A DNA stretch of 64,000 bases from Stenotrophomonas sp. BIGb0135 (GTDB taxonomy: Bacteria; Pseudomonadota; Gammaproteobacteria; Xanthomonadales; Xanthomonadaceae), in NCBI RefSeq assembly GCF_024810105.1, contig NZ_JANUDX010000001.1:124001-188000 (forward strand), written 5' to 3'. The notes under the pieces were generated by a model that saw only the letters and a list, made by a program, of their open reading frames with translations, searched no databases and had not been told where the DNA came from. This document shows positions 26,434 through 34,732 of the stretch, piece by piece (position 1 is the stretch's first letter; each line of letters begins with the position of its first letter). Position numbers and translations under genes: made by a program.

Positions 26434-26891
26434 GCGATGTCCTTCACCAGTGCCAAGGGGTGGCGCTGGCCGCCAAGGAAGTCCTCGACCACCTGGCGCA
26501 CCAGCGGGCTGCGCAGGCGCGCCGGATCGGCGCGCAGCTCGGCCGGGGTCAACCACAGCGCGCGGATGATCCCCGTGTCCAGCGCCCGCGCCGGATCGTG
26601 GGCGACCGGGGTGGCGGCGAAGGCAAAGCGCAGGAAGGCGGTCCCGTCCGGCGCGGTCCACTGGTAGACGCCGATGAAGGCGGTCAGACGGACCTCCCAA
26701 CCGGATTCCTCCAGGGTTTCACGCAGGGCCGCCGCGGCCAGGCTTTCACCCGGCTCCAGGTGGCCGGCCGGCTGGTTCAGCACCCGCTGGCCGTCAATAA
26801 GCTCTTCCACCAGCAGCAGGCGCCCGTCATCGACCACGACCGTGGCGACGGTGACATGCGGCGTCCAGCGCGGGTCCTGCACGGCAGTCAC
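26430..26891 (-). CDS. nudJ: Nudix hydrolase, NudJ type
   Basis: A 153-residue Nudix pyrophosphatase. The Nudix box is complete: the Gly of GHLEPGES, then [10 protein letters not shown] with the metal-binding REUxEE core. In E. coli NudJ acts on nucleoside di- and triphosphates and on thiamine-pathway pyrophosphates; substrate choice here is inferred from the conserved mnmA neighbourhood. It overlaps mnmA by four bases. Confidence 0.9.
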   Translation of the reverse strand: MTAVQDPRWTPHVTVATVVVDDGRLLLVEELIDGQRVLNQPAGHLEPGESLAAAALRETLEESGWEVRLTAFIGVYQWTAPDGTAFLRFAFAATPVAHDPARALDTGIIRALWLTPAELRADPARLRSPLVRQVVEDFLGGQRHPLALVKDIA

Positions 26892-26892
26892 C

Positions 26893-27357
26893 TCAGTATT
26901 CGTCCGCGTGGGTCAGTTCGGCTTCCATCGCATCGGCGGTGCGCATGGCCGCATCGATGGCGTCGCTGAGCACGTCCTTGTTGGCGTTGGCATCCACCTT
27001 GACCACGAACATCGCCAGCTGATCCTGCTTGACCCACGCGCCCAGCTTGGCGTCCTGCGAGTCTTCCAGCAGGCGGTTGGCCACCGCGGCCGGGAACTGC
27101 TTGTCCGGGGAGGTGTAACCGGGCGACCAGATCTCGCGGATCCGGTGGCTGCCGTACTCTTCCACCGTCGAGCGCACGAAGACCAGCTGGCTGCGGTCGT
27201 CGCCGGCGTCGAAGACCAGCTTGTAGTCGCCGTCCTCATCGATCTCGTAGGGGTACTCGAGCTGCTTGAGCACCTTGCCGACGGCCTTGTCCGGTTCGGC
27301 TGCGTGCGCGCCGGACACGGCAGCGGTCAGCAACAGCGCGGTGACGATCCTTTTCAT
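26893..27357 (-). CDS. Small exported protein, possibly YbjN-like
   Basis: This 154-residue protein has a clear signal peptide (MKRIVTALLLTAAVSGAHA). The mature part begins KAVGKVLKQLEYPYEIDEDG and continues KLVFDAGDDRSQLVFVR, a pattern that resembles the YbjN fold (mixed beta strands with two helices). I could not name it further. It lies one base before nudJ on the same strand and may share its transcript. The ATG at 27357 is preferred over upstream codons because it starts the signal peptide. Confidence 0.75.
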   Translation of the reverse strand: MKRIVTALLLTAAVSGAHAAEPDKAVGKVLKQLEYPYEIDEDGDYKLVFDAGDDRSQLVFVRSTVEEYGSHRIREIWSPGYTSPDKQFPAAVANRLLEDSQDAKLGAWVKQDQLAMFVVKVDANANKDVLSDAIDAAMRTADAMEAELTHADEY

Positions 27358-27439
27358 GAAAACCCTGTGAAAGTATGGGTGGGGGTGATTGTGAAGCATG
27401 CAGATTGTGAAGGTCGACAGAGGCAACGTCCAATCCCGC

Positions 27440-27445
27440 TATAAT
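27440..27445 (+). promoter_or_regulatory. Consensus -10 hexamer just before clpS
   Basis: A perfect TATAAT lies 6 bases before the clpS ATG. The only -35-like sequence (TCGACA, 27414-27419) is 20 bp away, so the promoter is imperfect. Initiation 6-7 bases downstream would yield an mRNA with almost no leader. It could equally be chance. Confidence 0.35.
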
Positions 27446-27451
27446 GGAGCG

Positions 27452-27784
27452 ATGCCCCGCGAGCCCTCCCAAGAACCCCACCACGATCACGGCGTCATGC
27501 TGGAACCGGCCCGGCCGGAGGTGGCACCGCCGCCGTTCTACCAGGTGATGCTGCTGAATGACGACTACACCCCGATGGATTTCGTGGTGACTGTCCTGCA
27601 GAGCTTCTTTGCCATGGACCTGGACAAGGCCACCCAGGTGATGCTCCACGTGCATACCCGCGGTCGCGGCGTGTGCGGGGTGTTCACCCGGGAAGTCGCC
27701 GAATCCAAGGTCGCCCAGGTCAACGAATTCTCGCGCATGAACCAGCATCCGCTGCTGTGCACGATGGAAAAGACCGGCGCCTAG
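27452..27784 (+). CDS. clpS: ATP-dependent Clp protease adaptor ClpS
   Basis: ClpS delivers proteins with N-degron residues to ClpAP. The 110-residue protein has the adaptor core [18 protein letters not shown] (the NDD residues bind the substrate alpha-amino group) and the conserved [19 protein letters not shown]. The disordered N-terminal tail is His/Pro/Glu-rich. The ATG at 27452 is preferred because GGAG lies four bases upstream. The stop overlaps the convergent kinase gene. clpA is 0.95 kb downstream rather than adjacent. Confidence 0.95.
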   Translation: MPREPSQEPHHDHGVMLEPARPEVAPPPFYQVMLLNDDYTPMDFVVTVLQSFFAMDLDKATQVMLHVHTRGRGVCGVFTREVAESKVAQVNEFSRMNQHPLLCTMEKTGA

Positions 27785-28602
27785 TCCGTGCTTGCGCCCA
27801 GGCGCTGCAGTGCCAGCCTCGCCACGGCCAGGTTGACCGCCGCCGGGTCCCCGTCGGCCAGGAACCCTACCGCCGACAACCCGGCGCTGGCCGCTATCCA
27901 GCGCAGCAGGCGCGTGCGTTCCAGACCCGCCAACGCCCCCACCTGGGCCAGCCGCCGCTCGAACACGGCGTCGCGGGTGGCCACGTGGATACCCGGGCCG
28001 CACAGGTCCGGGTTGCAGAACAGCACCGTGTAGTCGAAGGCCCGGTCCCCCAGCAGCCGCTTGGGGTCGATTGCCAGCCAGCCGCGGTCGCCGCCATCCA
28101 GCACGTTGTCGTGATGCAGGTCGCCATGCAGGGGGCGGATGTCGATCTGGGCGGCAAGTACCGACTGCGCCAGTGATCTGCACTGTTCCAGCAATGGAGG
28201 CAGGCGGATCGGTGGGGCCAGCAGATCGGCGAACCAGGTGTGCAGGTCGACCAGCCCGGCCGGCGCGGGGCCGCGCGGGCGATGCAGGCGTGCGGCCACC
28301 GCGCACAGGATCGCGGTGGCCTCGGCATCGCCGCCGTCGATGGACATCCCGCGCAGGCGGTGGCCCGGCACCACGCGCTCCAGCAGTACCGCCGCCTGGT
28401 CATGCGCCAGCAGCCGCGCCGCGCCATCGCCGGCCCACCAGTCCAGCAGGCGGTGGCCGTTGCGCTCCTCCTTCGCCGTGCTGATCTTCAACATGGCCGC
28501 CGTGCCGTCGGGGAGGCGGACCGGCCATAGCCGGGCATGCGGCGTGGCGATGACGTCGCCATCACGCGCAAGCTGCCATTTCGTGAGCGGTAGTTCGGGC
28601 AT
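27781..28602 (-). CDS. Aminoglycoside/hydroxyurea phosphotransferase, APH(6)-like
   Basis: The 273-residue protein fits the APH(6)/hydroxyurea kinase family that includes streptomycin 6-phosphotransferases. The catalytic loop is [10 protein letters not shown], followed by the metal-binding [20 protein letters not shown]. The N-lobe has [12 protein letters not shown] with the probable ATP-binding Lys. It is inserted on the opposite strand between clpS and clpA, and its stop codon overlaps the clpS stop within CTAG. Base composition matches the surroundings, so it looks like an intrinsic chromosomal gene. Drug specificity cannot be read from the sequence. Confidence 0.85.
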   Translation of the reverse strand: MPELPLTKWQLARDGDVIATPHARLWPVRLPDGTAAMLKISTAKEERNGHRLLDWWAGDGAARLLAHDQAAVLLERVVPGHRLRGMSIDGGDAEATAILCAVAARLHRPRGPAPAGLVDLHTWFADLLAPPIRLPPLLEQCRSLAQSVLAAQIDIRPLHGDLHHDNVLDGGDRGWLAIDPKRLLGDRAFDYTVLFCNPDLCGPGIHVATRDAVFERRLAQVGALAGLERTRLLRWIAASAGLSAVGFLADGDPAAVNLAVARLALQRLGASTD

Positions 28603-28740
28603 GATGAGGTCGCTGGAATGGCCTGGGGAATCCGGGGTAGCGGTGGACTGCTAACGCCGTCTGAACGCACCGATCCGCTAGGGTGATGGAAATTGAGCAG
28701 CTAGGCCGCATATTGTTTCCACCTGCCGCCGGAGTAGAAC

Positions 28741-31023
28741 ATGTTCAGTAAAGACCTCGAACACACCATCGGTCAGTGCTACAAGCGCGCCCGTGAGGCC
28801 CGGCATGAGTTCATGACGGTGGAACACCTGCTGCTGGCACTGCTCGACAACCCGTCCGCCCAAGCCGTGCTCAAGGCATGCGGGGCCGATGCGGAGCGGC
28901 TGCGCCAGGAGCTGGAACAGGCCATCGAGGCCTCGGTCTCGCGTCTGGCCGAAGACGACGGGCGCGATACCCAGCCCACTTTGGGCTTCCAGCGCGTGCT
29001 GCAGCGGGCCGTGTACCACGTGCAATCCTCGGGCAAGAAGGAGGTCACCGGCGCCAACGTGCTGGTCGCCATCTTCGGCGAGAAGGACTCCCACGCGGTC
29101 TACTACCTCAACCAGCAGGACGTGACCCGGCTGGATATCGTCAATTATCTTTCGCATGGCATCGCCAAGCTGGGCGAGGACGGCGAAGTGCCGCCGGCCG
29201 CCGATGGCGAGGGCCGCGCCGAGGGCGGCGAAGGCGAGGGCAAGGGCGACGCCCTGGCCGAATTCGCCAGCAACCTCAACGAGGCCGCGCGCAACGGCCG
29301 GATCGACCCGCTGGTCGGTCGCGCCGACGAGATCGAGCGCACCATCCAGGTCCTGTGCCGCCGCCGCAAGAACAATCCGCTGTACGTGGGCGAGGCCGGC
29401 GTGGGCAAGACCGCCATCGCCGAAGGCCTGGCCAAGCGCATCGTGGAAGGCTCGGTGCCGGACGTGCTGGCCGACGCGATCATCTACTCGCTGGACCTGG
29501 GCGCGCTGGTGGCCGGCACCAAGTACCGCGGCGACTTCGAGAAGCGCCTCAAGGGGGTGCTGACCGCACTGAAGAAGATGCCCAACGCGGTGCTGTTCAT
29601 CGATGAGATCCACACCATCATCGGTGCCGGCTCGGCCTCGGGCGGCACGATGGATGCCTCCAACCTGATCAAGCCGGCCCTGGCTTCTGGCGAGCTGCGT
29701 TGCATCGGCTCGACCACCTTCCAGGAATACCGCGGCATCTTCGAGAAGGACCGCGCGCTGGCGCGGCGCTTCCAGAAGATCGACATCGTCGAGCCGACCG
29801 TGGGCGAAACCTACGAGATCCTGCAGGGCCTCAAGCCCAAGTACGAGGCGCACCACGGCGTGACCTATGCCGATGACGCGCTGCAGGCCGCGGTGGACCT
29901 GTCGGTCAAGCACATCGGCGACCGTCTGCTGCCGGACAAGGCGATCGACGTGATCGACGAGGCCGGCGCCCGCCAGCGGCTGCTGCCGGAAGGCGAGCGC
30001 AAGGAACTGATCGACATCGAGGAGATCGAGACCATCGTCGCCAAGATGGCCCGCATCCCGGCCAAGCAGGTCAGCGCCACCGACAAGGATGTGCTGCAGC
30101 ACCTCGAGCGCAACCTGAAGATGGTGATCTTCGGCCAGGACCCGGCCATCGAGACGCTGTCCTCGGCGATCAAGCTGGCCCGCTCGGGCCTGGCCAACCC
30201 GGAAAAGCCGATCGGCAACTTCCTGTTCGCCGGCCCCACGGGGGTGGGCAAGACCGAGGTGACCAAGCAGCTTGCGCTGCAGCTGGGCATCGAGCTGGTC
30301 CGCTTCGACATGAGCGAGTACATGGAGCCGCATTCGATCAGTCGCCTGATCGGCGCGCCCCCGGGCTATGTCGGCTTCGACCAGGGTGGCCTGCTCACCG
30401 AGAAGATCGTCAAGACCCCGCACTGCGTGCTGCTGCTGGACGAGGTGGAAAAAGCCCACCCGGACATCTTCAACATCCTGCTGCAGGTCATGGACCGAGG
30501 CGTGCTCACCGATACCAACGGGCGCGAAGCCAACTTCAAGAATGTGGTGCTGGTGATGACCACCAACGCCGGTGCGGCCCAGGCCTCGCGCCGTTCGATC
30601 GGCTTCACCCGCCAGGACCACGCCACCGACGCGATGGAGATCATCCGCAAGAGCTTCACGCCGGAGTTCCGCAACCGCCTCGATGCGGTGGTGCAGTTCC
30701 AGCCGCTGGGCTTCGAGCACATCCTGCGCGTGGTGGACAAGTTCCTGATCGAGCTGGAGATGCTGCTGCAGGAAAAGCACGTCAGCCTGTCGGCCACCCC
30801 GACCGCGCGCGACTGGCTGGCCCGCCACGGCTTCGATCCGCTGATGGGCGCCCGCCCGATGGCACGCGTGATCCAGGACAAGGTCAAGCGCCCGCTGGCC
30901 GACGAGCTCCTGTTCGGCAAGCTGGTCAACGGAGGCCGGGTCAGCATCGACGTCCGCAACGACGAGCTGTTCGTGGAAACCCAGGCCGAGCCGGAACGGC
31001 GCCTGCCTGCCACGGTGGAATAA
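28741..31023 (+). CDS. clpA: ATP-dependent Clp protease ATP-binding subunit ClpA
   Basis: ClpA is the AAA+ unfoldase that feeds substrates to ClpP and accepts N-degron cargo from ClpS. The 760-residue protein has the N-domain (residues 1-145; [20 protein letters not shown]). The first ATPase module has Walker [16 protein letters not shown] and Walker [15 protein letters not shown]. The second has Walker [16 protein letters not shown] and sensor region MTTNAGA. Length and order are those of ClpA rather than ClpB, since the ClpB middle domain is missing. A terminator follows at 31111. Confidence 0.97.
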   Translation: MFSKDLEHTIGQCYKRAREARHEFMTVEHLLLALLDNPSAQAVLKACGADAERLRQELEQAIEASVSRLAEDDGRDTQPTLGFQRVLQRAVYHVQSSGKKEVTGANVLVAIFGEKDSHAVYYLNQQDVTRLDIVNYLSHGIAKLGEDGEVPPAADGEGRAEGGEGEGKGDALAEFASNLNEAARNGRIDPLVGRADEIERTIQVLCRRRKNNPLYVGEAGVGKTAIAEGLAKRIVEGSVPDVLADAIIYSLDLGALVAGTKYRGDFEKRLKGVLTALKKMPNAVLFIDEIHTIIGAGSASGGTMDASNLIKPALASGELRCIGSTTFQEYRGIFEKDRALARRFQKIDIVEPTVGETYEILQGLKPKYEAHHGVTYADDALQAAVDLSVKHIGDRLLPDKAIDVIDEAGARQRLLPEGERKELIDIEEIETIVAKMARIPAKQVSATDKDVLQHLERNLKMVIFGQDPAIETLSSAIKLARSGLANPEKPIGNFLFAGPTGVGKTEVTKQLALQLGIELVRFDMSEYMEPHSISRLIGAPPGYVGFDQGGLLTEKIVKTPHCVLLLDEVEKAHPDIFNILLQVMDRGVLTDTNGREANFKNVVLVMTTNAGAAQASRRSIGFTRQDHATDAMEIIRKSFTPEFRNRLDAVVQFQPLGFEHILRVVDKFLIELEMLLQEKHVSLSATPTARDWLARHGFDPLMGARPMARVIQDKVKRPLADELLFGKLVNGGRVSIDVRNDELFVETQAEPERRLPATVE

Positions 31024-31033
31024 GCCACCCCTG

Positions 31034-31056
31034 CGCCACGACCGTCGGTCGTGGCG
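31034..31056 (+). terminator. Stem-loop just after clpA
   Basis: CGCCACGACCG and CGGTCGTGGCG form an 11-bp palindromic stem with almost no loop, 11 bp past the clpA stop. It has no T-run. It probably protects the mRNA end or assists the terminator 55 bp downstream. Confidence 0.45.
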
Positions 31057-31110
31057 CGGGCTGCTGGCCGGTCACGGCCGGGGTCGTGACGCTGCCGCTG
31101 CACGTGAGCC

Positions 31111-31131
31111 AGCCCCGCAAGGGGCTTTTTC
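31111..31131 (+). terminator. Rho-independent terminator of clpA
   Basis: AGCCCC-GCAA-GGGGCT followed by TTTTT is a compact tetraloop terminator on the plus strand, 88 bp after the clpA stop. Confidence 0.88.
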
Positions 31132-31154
31132 ATGCCCGCTTGATCGCTCGGCGA

Positions 31155-31526
31155 TCAGCGCCGGGCACGGGCGCGCGTGGCGAATTCCTGGGCGGTGATC
31201 AGATCCACGCGGCTGATGTCGCACGTCTGTGATTTCGTGCGCAGGCTGCTGATGCCGCCACTGCAGATCTCGCCCGCGCGGTCGGGGGTCACGAACGCCA
31301 GTTTGGGTGACTGCGCGGCGCTGGTGCAGCTGCTGTTGAAGCGCACGATGTAGTGCTGGTCACCATTGCGCAGCAGCACGTCGCTGTTCGCGTTGGCGCG
31401 CACGATCTGCTGGTCGGCGCTCAGGGTGATGCAGTCGGCCGCGGGGGCGGCGGCCGGCTCGGCGGCGTGGGCAGCAACAGCGGTAGAGGCGACAACGAGC
31501 AGGCTCAGCAGGGAAAGGGTCTTCAT
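31155..31526 (-). CDS. Small exported protein of unknown function (DUF6491-like)
   Basis: The 123-residue product has a signal peptide (MKTLSLLSLLVVASTAVAAHA). The mature region has CITLSADQQIVRAN, a RNGDQHYIVRFNSSC segment and four well-spaced cysteines (CITL, SSC, EICSGG, QTCDIS) that could form two disulfides in the periplasm. The pattern recalls the small xanthomonad DUF6491 family, but that is a tentative match. The ATG at 31526 starts the signal peptide; the frame is open upstream without meaning. Confidence 0.7.
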   Translation of the reverse strand: MKTLSLLSLLVVASTAVAAHAAEPAAAPAADCITLSADQQIVRANANSDVLLRNGDQHYIVRFNSSCTSAAQSPKLAFVTPDRAGEICSGGISSLRTKSQTCDISRVDLITAQEFATRARARR

Positions 31527-31681
31527 GGCGGGGGCCAACGGTGGCGATCCGGAGTGGACCGGCAACCAGCGTGCGCGCTTGCCCGCCAGGGCGAATCTGC
31601 AGCAAGGCAGCCTGACCGATGTCAGGGTGCACAGGGTCAGGGTGCCGCTTGGCAGGGGCGGCCGCTTTTTCGCGCCCACGC

Positions 31682-31707
31682 AAAAAGGCCAGCTCCTGGC
31701 TGGCCTT
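31682..31707 (-). terminator. Rho-independent terminator of infA
   Basis: On the minus strand AAGGCCAGC / GCTGGCCTT forms a 9-bp stem with a short loop, followed by TTTTTG, about 40 bp past the infA stop. Confidence 0.85.
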
Positions 31708-31744
31708 CTGGCGGGGCTTCTGTGGGGAAGCCGCCCCGAACCGC

Positions 31745-31963
31745 TTACTTCATGCGGTACGTGATACGACCCTTGGTCAGGTCGTAGGGCGTCATTTCGA
31801 CCTTGACGCGGTCGCCCGTCAGGATGCGGATGTAGTTCTTGCGCATGCGGCCGGAGATGTGGGCGATGATTTCATGCCCATTTTCCAGTCGGACGCGGAA
31901 AGTGGTGTTCGGCAGCGTCTCGCTGACGGTGCCTTCGAACTCGATGGAGTCGTCTTTCGACAT
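31745..31963 (-). CDS. infA: Translation initiation factor IF-1
   Basis: IF-1 is the small S1-fold factor that occupies the ribosomal A site during initiation. The 72-residue product ([20 protein letters not shown]; then [20 protein letters not shown]) is full length and unmistakable. The open frame extends 26 codons upstream, but the family start MSKDD is at 31963. It follows aat on the same strand, and a terminator follows. Confidence 0.97.
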   Translation of the reverse strand: MSKDDSIEFEGTVSETLPNTTFRVRLENGHEIIAHISGRMRKNYIRILTGDRVKVEMTPYDLTKGRITYRMK

Positions 31964-32161
31964 GTAGTCCTGTGCAGTTCTGTAAACGGCCGAGCTGGCC
32001 TTAAGAGCGGGCATTTTACGCGCTCTTCCCCCTGGATGCAAAGTTTGTGTTAATCGGGCACGTTCAGCGGTCCCAGGCAGTGCCGGCCCGCGTTTGGCGC
32101 CAGGCGGTCCCCGGCGCGGCTGGGGCGCCGAGCGTCGACCGGCCTCCGCGATCGCCCGATG

Positions 32162-32896
32162 TCAGGCCAGCGCTGCCGCGCCGAACGTACCGAAGGCCTG
32201 CGTCCAGGACCCGGGCGCTCCACCCGCGCCCACCTGCTCGCGCACAACCTGCAGAAATCGCGCCCGTGGCCAGTGTTCGGCGCCCATGCTCAGCAGGTGA
32301 TCGTTCTCCACCTGCGCATCGATCAGCGGCCAGCCCCACTGTCGCAAACGCTGCGCCAGGCCGGCCAGGGCCACCTTGGAGCCGCCGCTGGCCGCGCTGA
32401 ACATGCTTTCCCCGAAGAACATCCGGCCGATCGCCACGCCGTAGATGCCGCCCACCAGGCGGTCGGCGCTGAACACCTCCACCGAATGGGCGTAGCCCAG
32501 CGCATGCAGGTCGATGTAGGCCGCCTGCATCTGGCCGGTGATCCAGGTGCCGTCCTGCCCGGGGCGCGGGGTGGAGGCACAGGCGGCGATCACTTCGGCA
32601 AAACAGGTATCGGCCCGCACCACCCAATCGCTGCCGCGCACGCTGCGGCGAAAGCGCGAGGAGAGGCGCACGCCGTCGGTACGGAACACCATGCGCGGAT
32701 CGGGTGACCACCACAGCAGTGGCTGGCCCTCGGAAAACCACGGGAAGATCCCGCCCGCGTAGGCATTGAGCAGCCGCACCGGCGACAGGTCGCCGCCGAT
32801 CGCCAGCAGCCCATCGGGGTCGCGCAGTGCGGTCTCGGCGGGCGGGAAGGGGGCGTCGGCGCGCGCGTCCAGCGCCCAGGGCAAGCGGCGGCTCAT
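32162..32896 (-). CDS. aat: Leucyl/phenylalanyl-tRNA-protein transferase Aat
   Basis: Aat attaches Leu or Phe from aminoacyl-tRNA to proteins with N-terminal Lys or Arg, creating N-degrons read by ClpS-ClpAP. The 244-residue protein has LLAIGGDLSPVRLLNAYAGG, IFPWFSEGQPLLWWSPDPR and IGRMFFGESMFSAASGGSKV, all hallmark segments. Its partners clpS and clpA lie 1-5 kb away. The stop of the FemAB-like gene overlaps its start (ATGA), so the two are coupled. Confidence 0.96.
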   Translation of the reverse strand: MSRRLPWALDARADAPFPPAETALRDPDGLLAIGGDLSPVRLLNAYAGGIFPWFSEGQPLLWWSPDPRMVFRTDGVRLSSRFRRSVRGSDWVVRADTCFAEVIAACASTPRPGQDGTWITGQMQAAYIDLHALGYAHSVEVFSADRLVGGIYGVAIGRMFFGESMFSAASGGSKVALAGLAQRLRQWGWPLIDAQVENDHLLSMGAEHWPRARFLQVVREQVGAGGAPGSWTQAFGTFGAAALA

Positions 32897-34023
32897 GCCG
32901 GGTCCGCCGCCTTGAAGGGGCTGTGCTCGGCCAGCGCCTGCGCATAGCGCGCCACGTCAGCGCGCTCGCTGGCACACCAGTCCGCCAGCGCCTCGGCGAA
33001 GGCCGGCTCCGCCACCCAGTGCCGGCTGCGCACGGCTGTCGGCAGGAAGCCGCGCGCCAGCTTGTGCTCGCCCTGCGCGCCGGGTTCGAAGCGGGTCAGG
33101 CCCTCGCGCAGGCAGTACTCGATGCCCTGGTAGTAGCAGGTCTCGAAATGCAGGCCGGGCAGGGTGGCGCCCCCCCAATAGCGCCCGTACAGCGTATCCG
33201 CACCGCGCAGGCACAACGCCCCGGCAACCGGGACGCCGTCGCTGTGGGCCAGGAAGATGACCAGTTGGCGTGGCATCGCGGCGGCCAGGTGGCGCAGGAA
33301 CGGCAGGGTCAGCGCCGGGGCATTGCCGTACTCGGCGAAGGTCTGCAGGTAGAAGCCATGCATGGCCAGCAGATCGTCCTCGCTGGCGTCATCGCCGTGC
33401 ACGATCCGATAGGTGACGCCGCTGCGGGCCAGCTTGGCCCGTTCCTGGCGGATGTTCTTGCGGTGCTTGTGGTCCATCGCGGCAAGGAAATCGCCGAAGT
33501 CGCGCCACTCGCCCGGGTTGTGCCACTGGAACTGGATGTCCTCGCGCAGCATCCAGTCCGCCCCGAAGGCCGCATCTTCCTCCGCGCGGTGGAAGTTGAC
33601 GTGCGCCGATGACCAGCCGATGCGCTGCACTTCCGCGCGCAGGATCTCGGCCAGCGCGGCGCGATCGACATCGTCGCGGGCCAGCAGGCGCGGCCCGGTC
33701 ACAGGCGAGTAGGGCACCGCACCCAGCCACTTGGGGAAGTAGTCCAGCCCGTGCCGCGCGTACGCATTGGCCCAGGCATGGTCGAACACGAATTCGCCGT
33801 GCGAGTTGTCCTTCAGGTAACCCGGTATCGCTGCGACCAGGGCGTCGCCGTCCCAGAGGGTGAAGTGCCGCGGGCGCCAGCCCCATTCCGGGCGCAGACA
33901 GCCGTGTTGCTCCAGCCCGGCCAGGAAGGCGTGGCGGACGAAGGGATTGCTTCCGTCGTGCAGGGCGTCCCAGTCGGCGGCGGGGATGTCGGAGAGTCGA
34001 TGGAGGAAGCGTGGATCGGGCAT
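32893..34023 (-). CDS. FemAB-like GNAT-fold acyltransferase family protein (PF04339 type)
   Basis: The 376-residue protein belongs to the FemAB-like family often found beside aat in proteobacteria. Visible signatures are NPFVRHAFLAGLEQHG, the KHRKNIRQERAKLARSG helix and GATLPGLHFETCYYQGIEYC. It probably transfers an aminoacyl or acyl group, but the substrate is unknown. The start MPDPRFLHRLSDIPAADWD is at 34023; the longer open frame runs back into AT-richer DNA. It is translationally coupled to aat. Confidence 0.88.
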   Translation of the reverse strand: MPDPRFLHRLSDIPAADWDALHDGSNPFVRHAFLAGLEQHGCLRPEWGWRPRHFTLWDGDALVAAIPGYLKDNSHGEFVFDHAWANAYARHGLDYFPKWLGAVPYSPVTGPRLLARDDVDRAALAEILRAEVQRIGWSSAHVNFHRAEEDAAFGADWMLREDIQFQWHNPGEWRDFGDFLAAMDHKHRKNIRQERAKLARSGVTYRIVHGDDASEDDLLAMHGFYLQTFAEYGNAPALTLPFLRHLAAAMPRQLVIFLAHSDGVPVAGALCLRGADTLYGRYWGGATLPGLHFETCYYQGIEYCLREGLTRFEPGAQGEHKLARGFLPTAVRSRHWVAEPAFAEALADWCASERADVARYAQALAEHSPFKAADPA

Positions 34024-34073
34024 GGGGAGAGGATAGGGCAGGGCGATGGCGAATGGGGGCTGAGGGTGGATCA

Positions 34074-34474
34074 ATGCCTTTTGCGGAACTGATTGAAAGT
34101 CTATTCGGCACCTCGCGACAACTGGGCGGTAGCGCACCGATTGGGATGACAGCGGAAGGCGCGGTAAGCATGCGCAAGCCGTATCGAGGGCGCGGGCTTC
34201 ATTCACATGATTGGGGGAATCAATATGAGGACTTGCGAGTGTCAATGGGAGTGACGCAGGACTGGATCTTCTGCTCACCCGAGAAGCGCAGCGGCTTCTC
34301 GACGCTGACCGCATCAAGCGCTCCCAGGCGGCCAACGCAACTGTCTCGGCTCAGGTGGATATTGAACGGAGAATGCTGGGGATCAACTTCGGGCCAGGCT
34401 TTCTCCCCATTGAAGAAGACGGCTCCACAGAGGAGATCGAGCAATTAATGGACAGGCAGCCGCGCCGGAGCTGA
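34074..34474 (+). pseudogene. Broken small gene of unknown identity (probable frameshift)
   Basis: One frame opens at ATG 34074 (MPFAELIESLFGTSRQLGGS) with GGTGGA 5-6 bases upstream and reads protein-like until about 34260. From 34229 a second frame (shifted by one base) is open to a stop at 34474, with plausible protein sequence (LDLLLTREAQRLLDADRIKR; INFGPGFLPIEEDGSTEEIE) but no start codon. The first frame itself continues, with poorer composition, to 34448. A single indel between 34229 and 34300 would join both into a protein of about 133 residues. I do not recognise it. The region is AT-richer than its neighbours. Confidence 0.45.
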
Positions 34475-34732
34475 CAGCTGCCGTTATTACGGCGAAGGTC
34501 TGGGTGAATCTGGGCAGCGGAGAGGTGACCGTGCTGTCGATATAGATGTGCTGGGCGCAGGGGTCGGTTTAGTGAGTAGGTCTTATCAATTTGTTTCGTT
34601 GCATTGATTGGATCAAGGTTCCGCGGGCTCAGCGAAGCGTGCGGAAACGCGCGTTTAGCGTTGACAGGGCGGGGCAATCTGATGACGAGGTGATGCGGCC
34701 ATGCACGCCCCTTGATCCTACGGAGAACGTCA
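34475..34732. other. Intergenic stretch in a compositionally atypical patch
   Basis: Apart from an isolated TTGACA at 34661 without a matching -10, and a GGAGA ribosome site at 34721-34726, I see no gene or motif here. The stretch is AT-richer than the flanking housekeeping genes. Confidence 0.4.

Noticed and set aside
31024..31744. A tRNA-Ser gene such as serW, found between clpA and infA in E. coli.
   Set aside because: No cloverleaf or conserved tRNA loop sequence was found; only terminators and a small exported protein gene are present.
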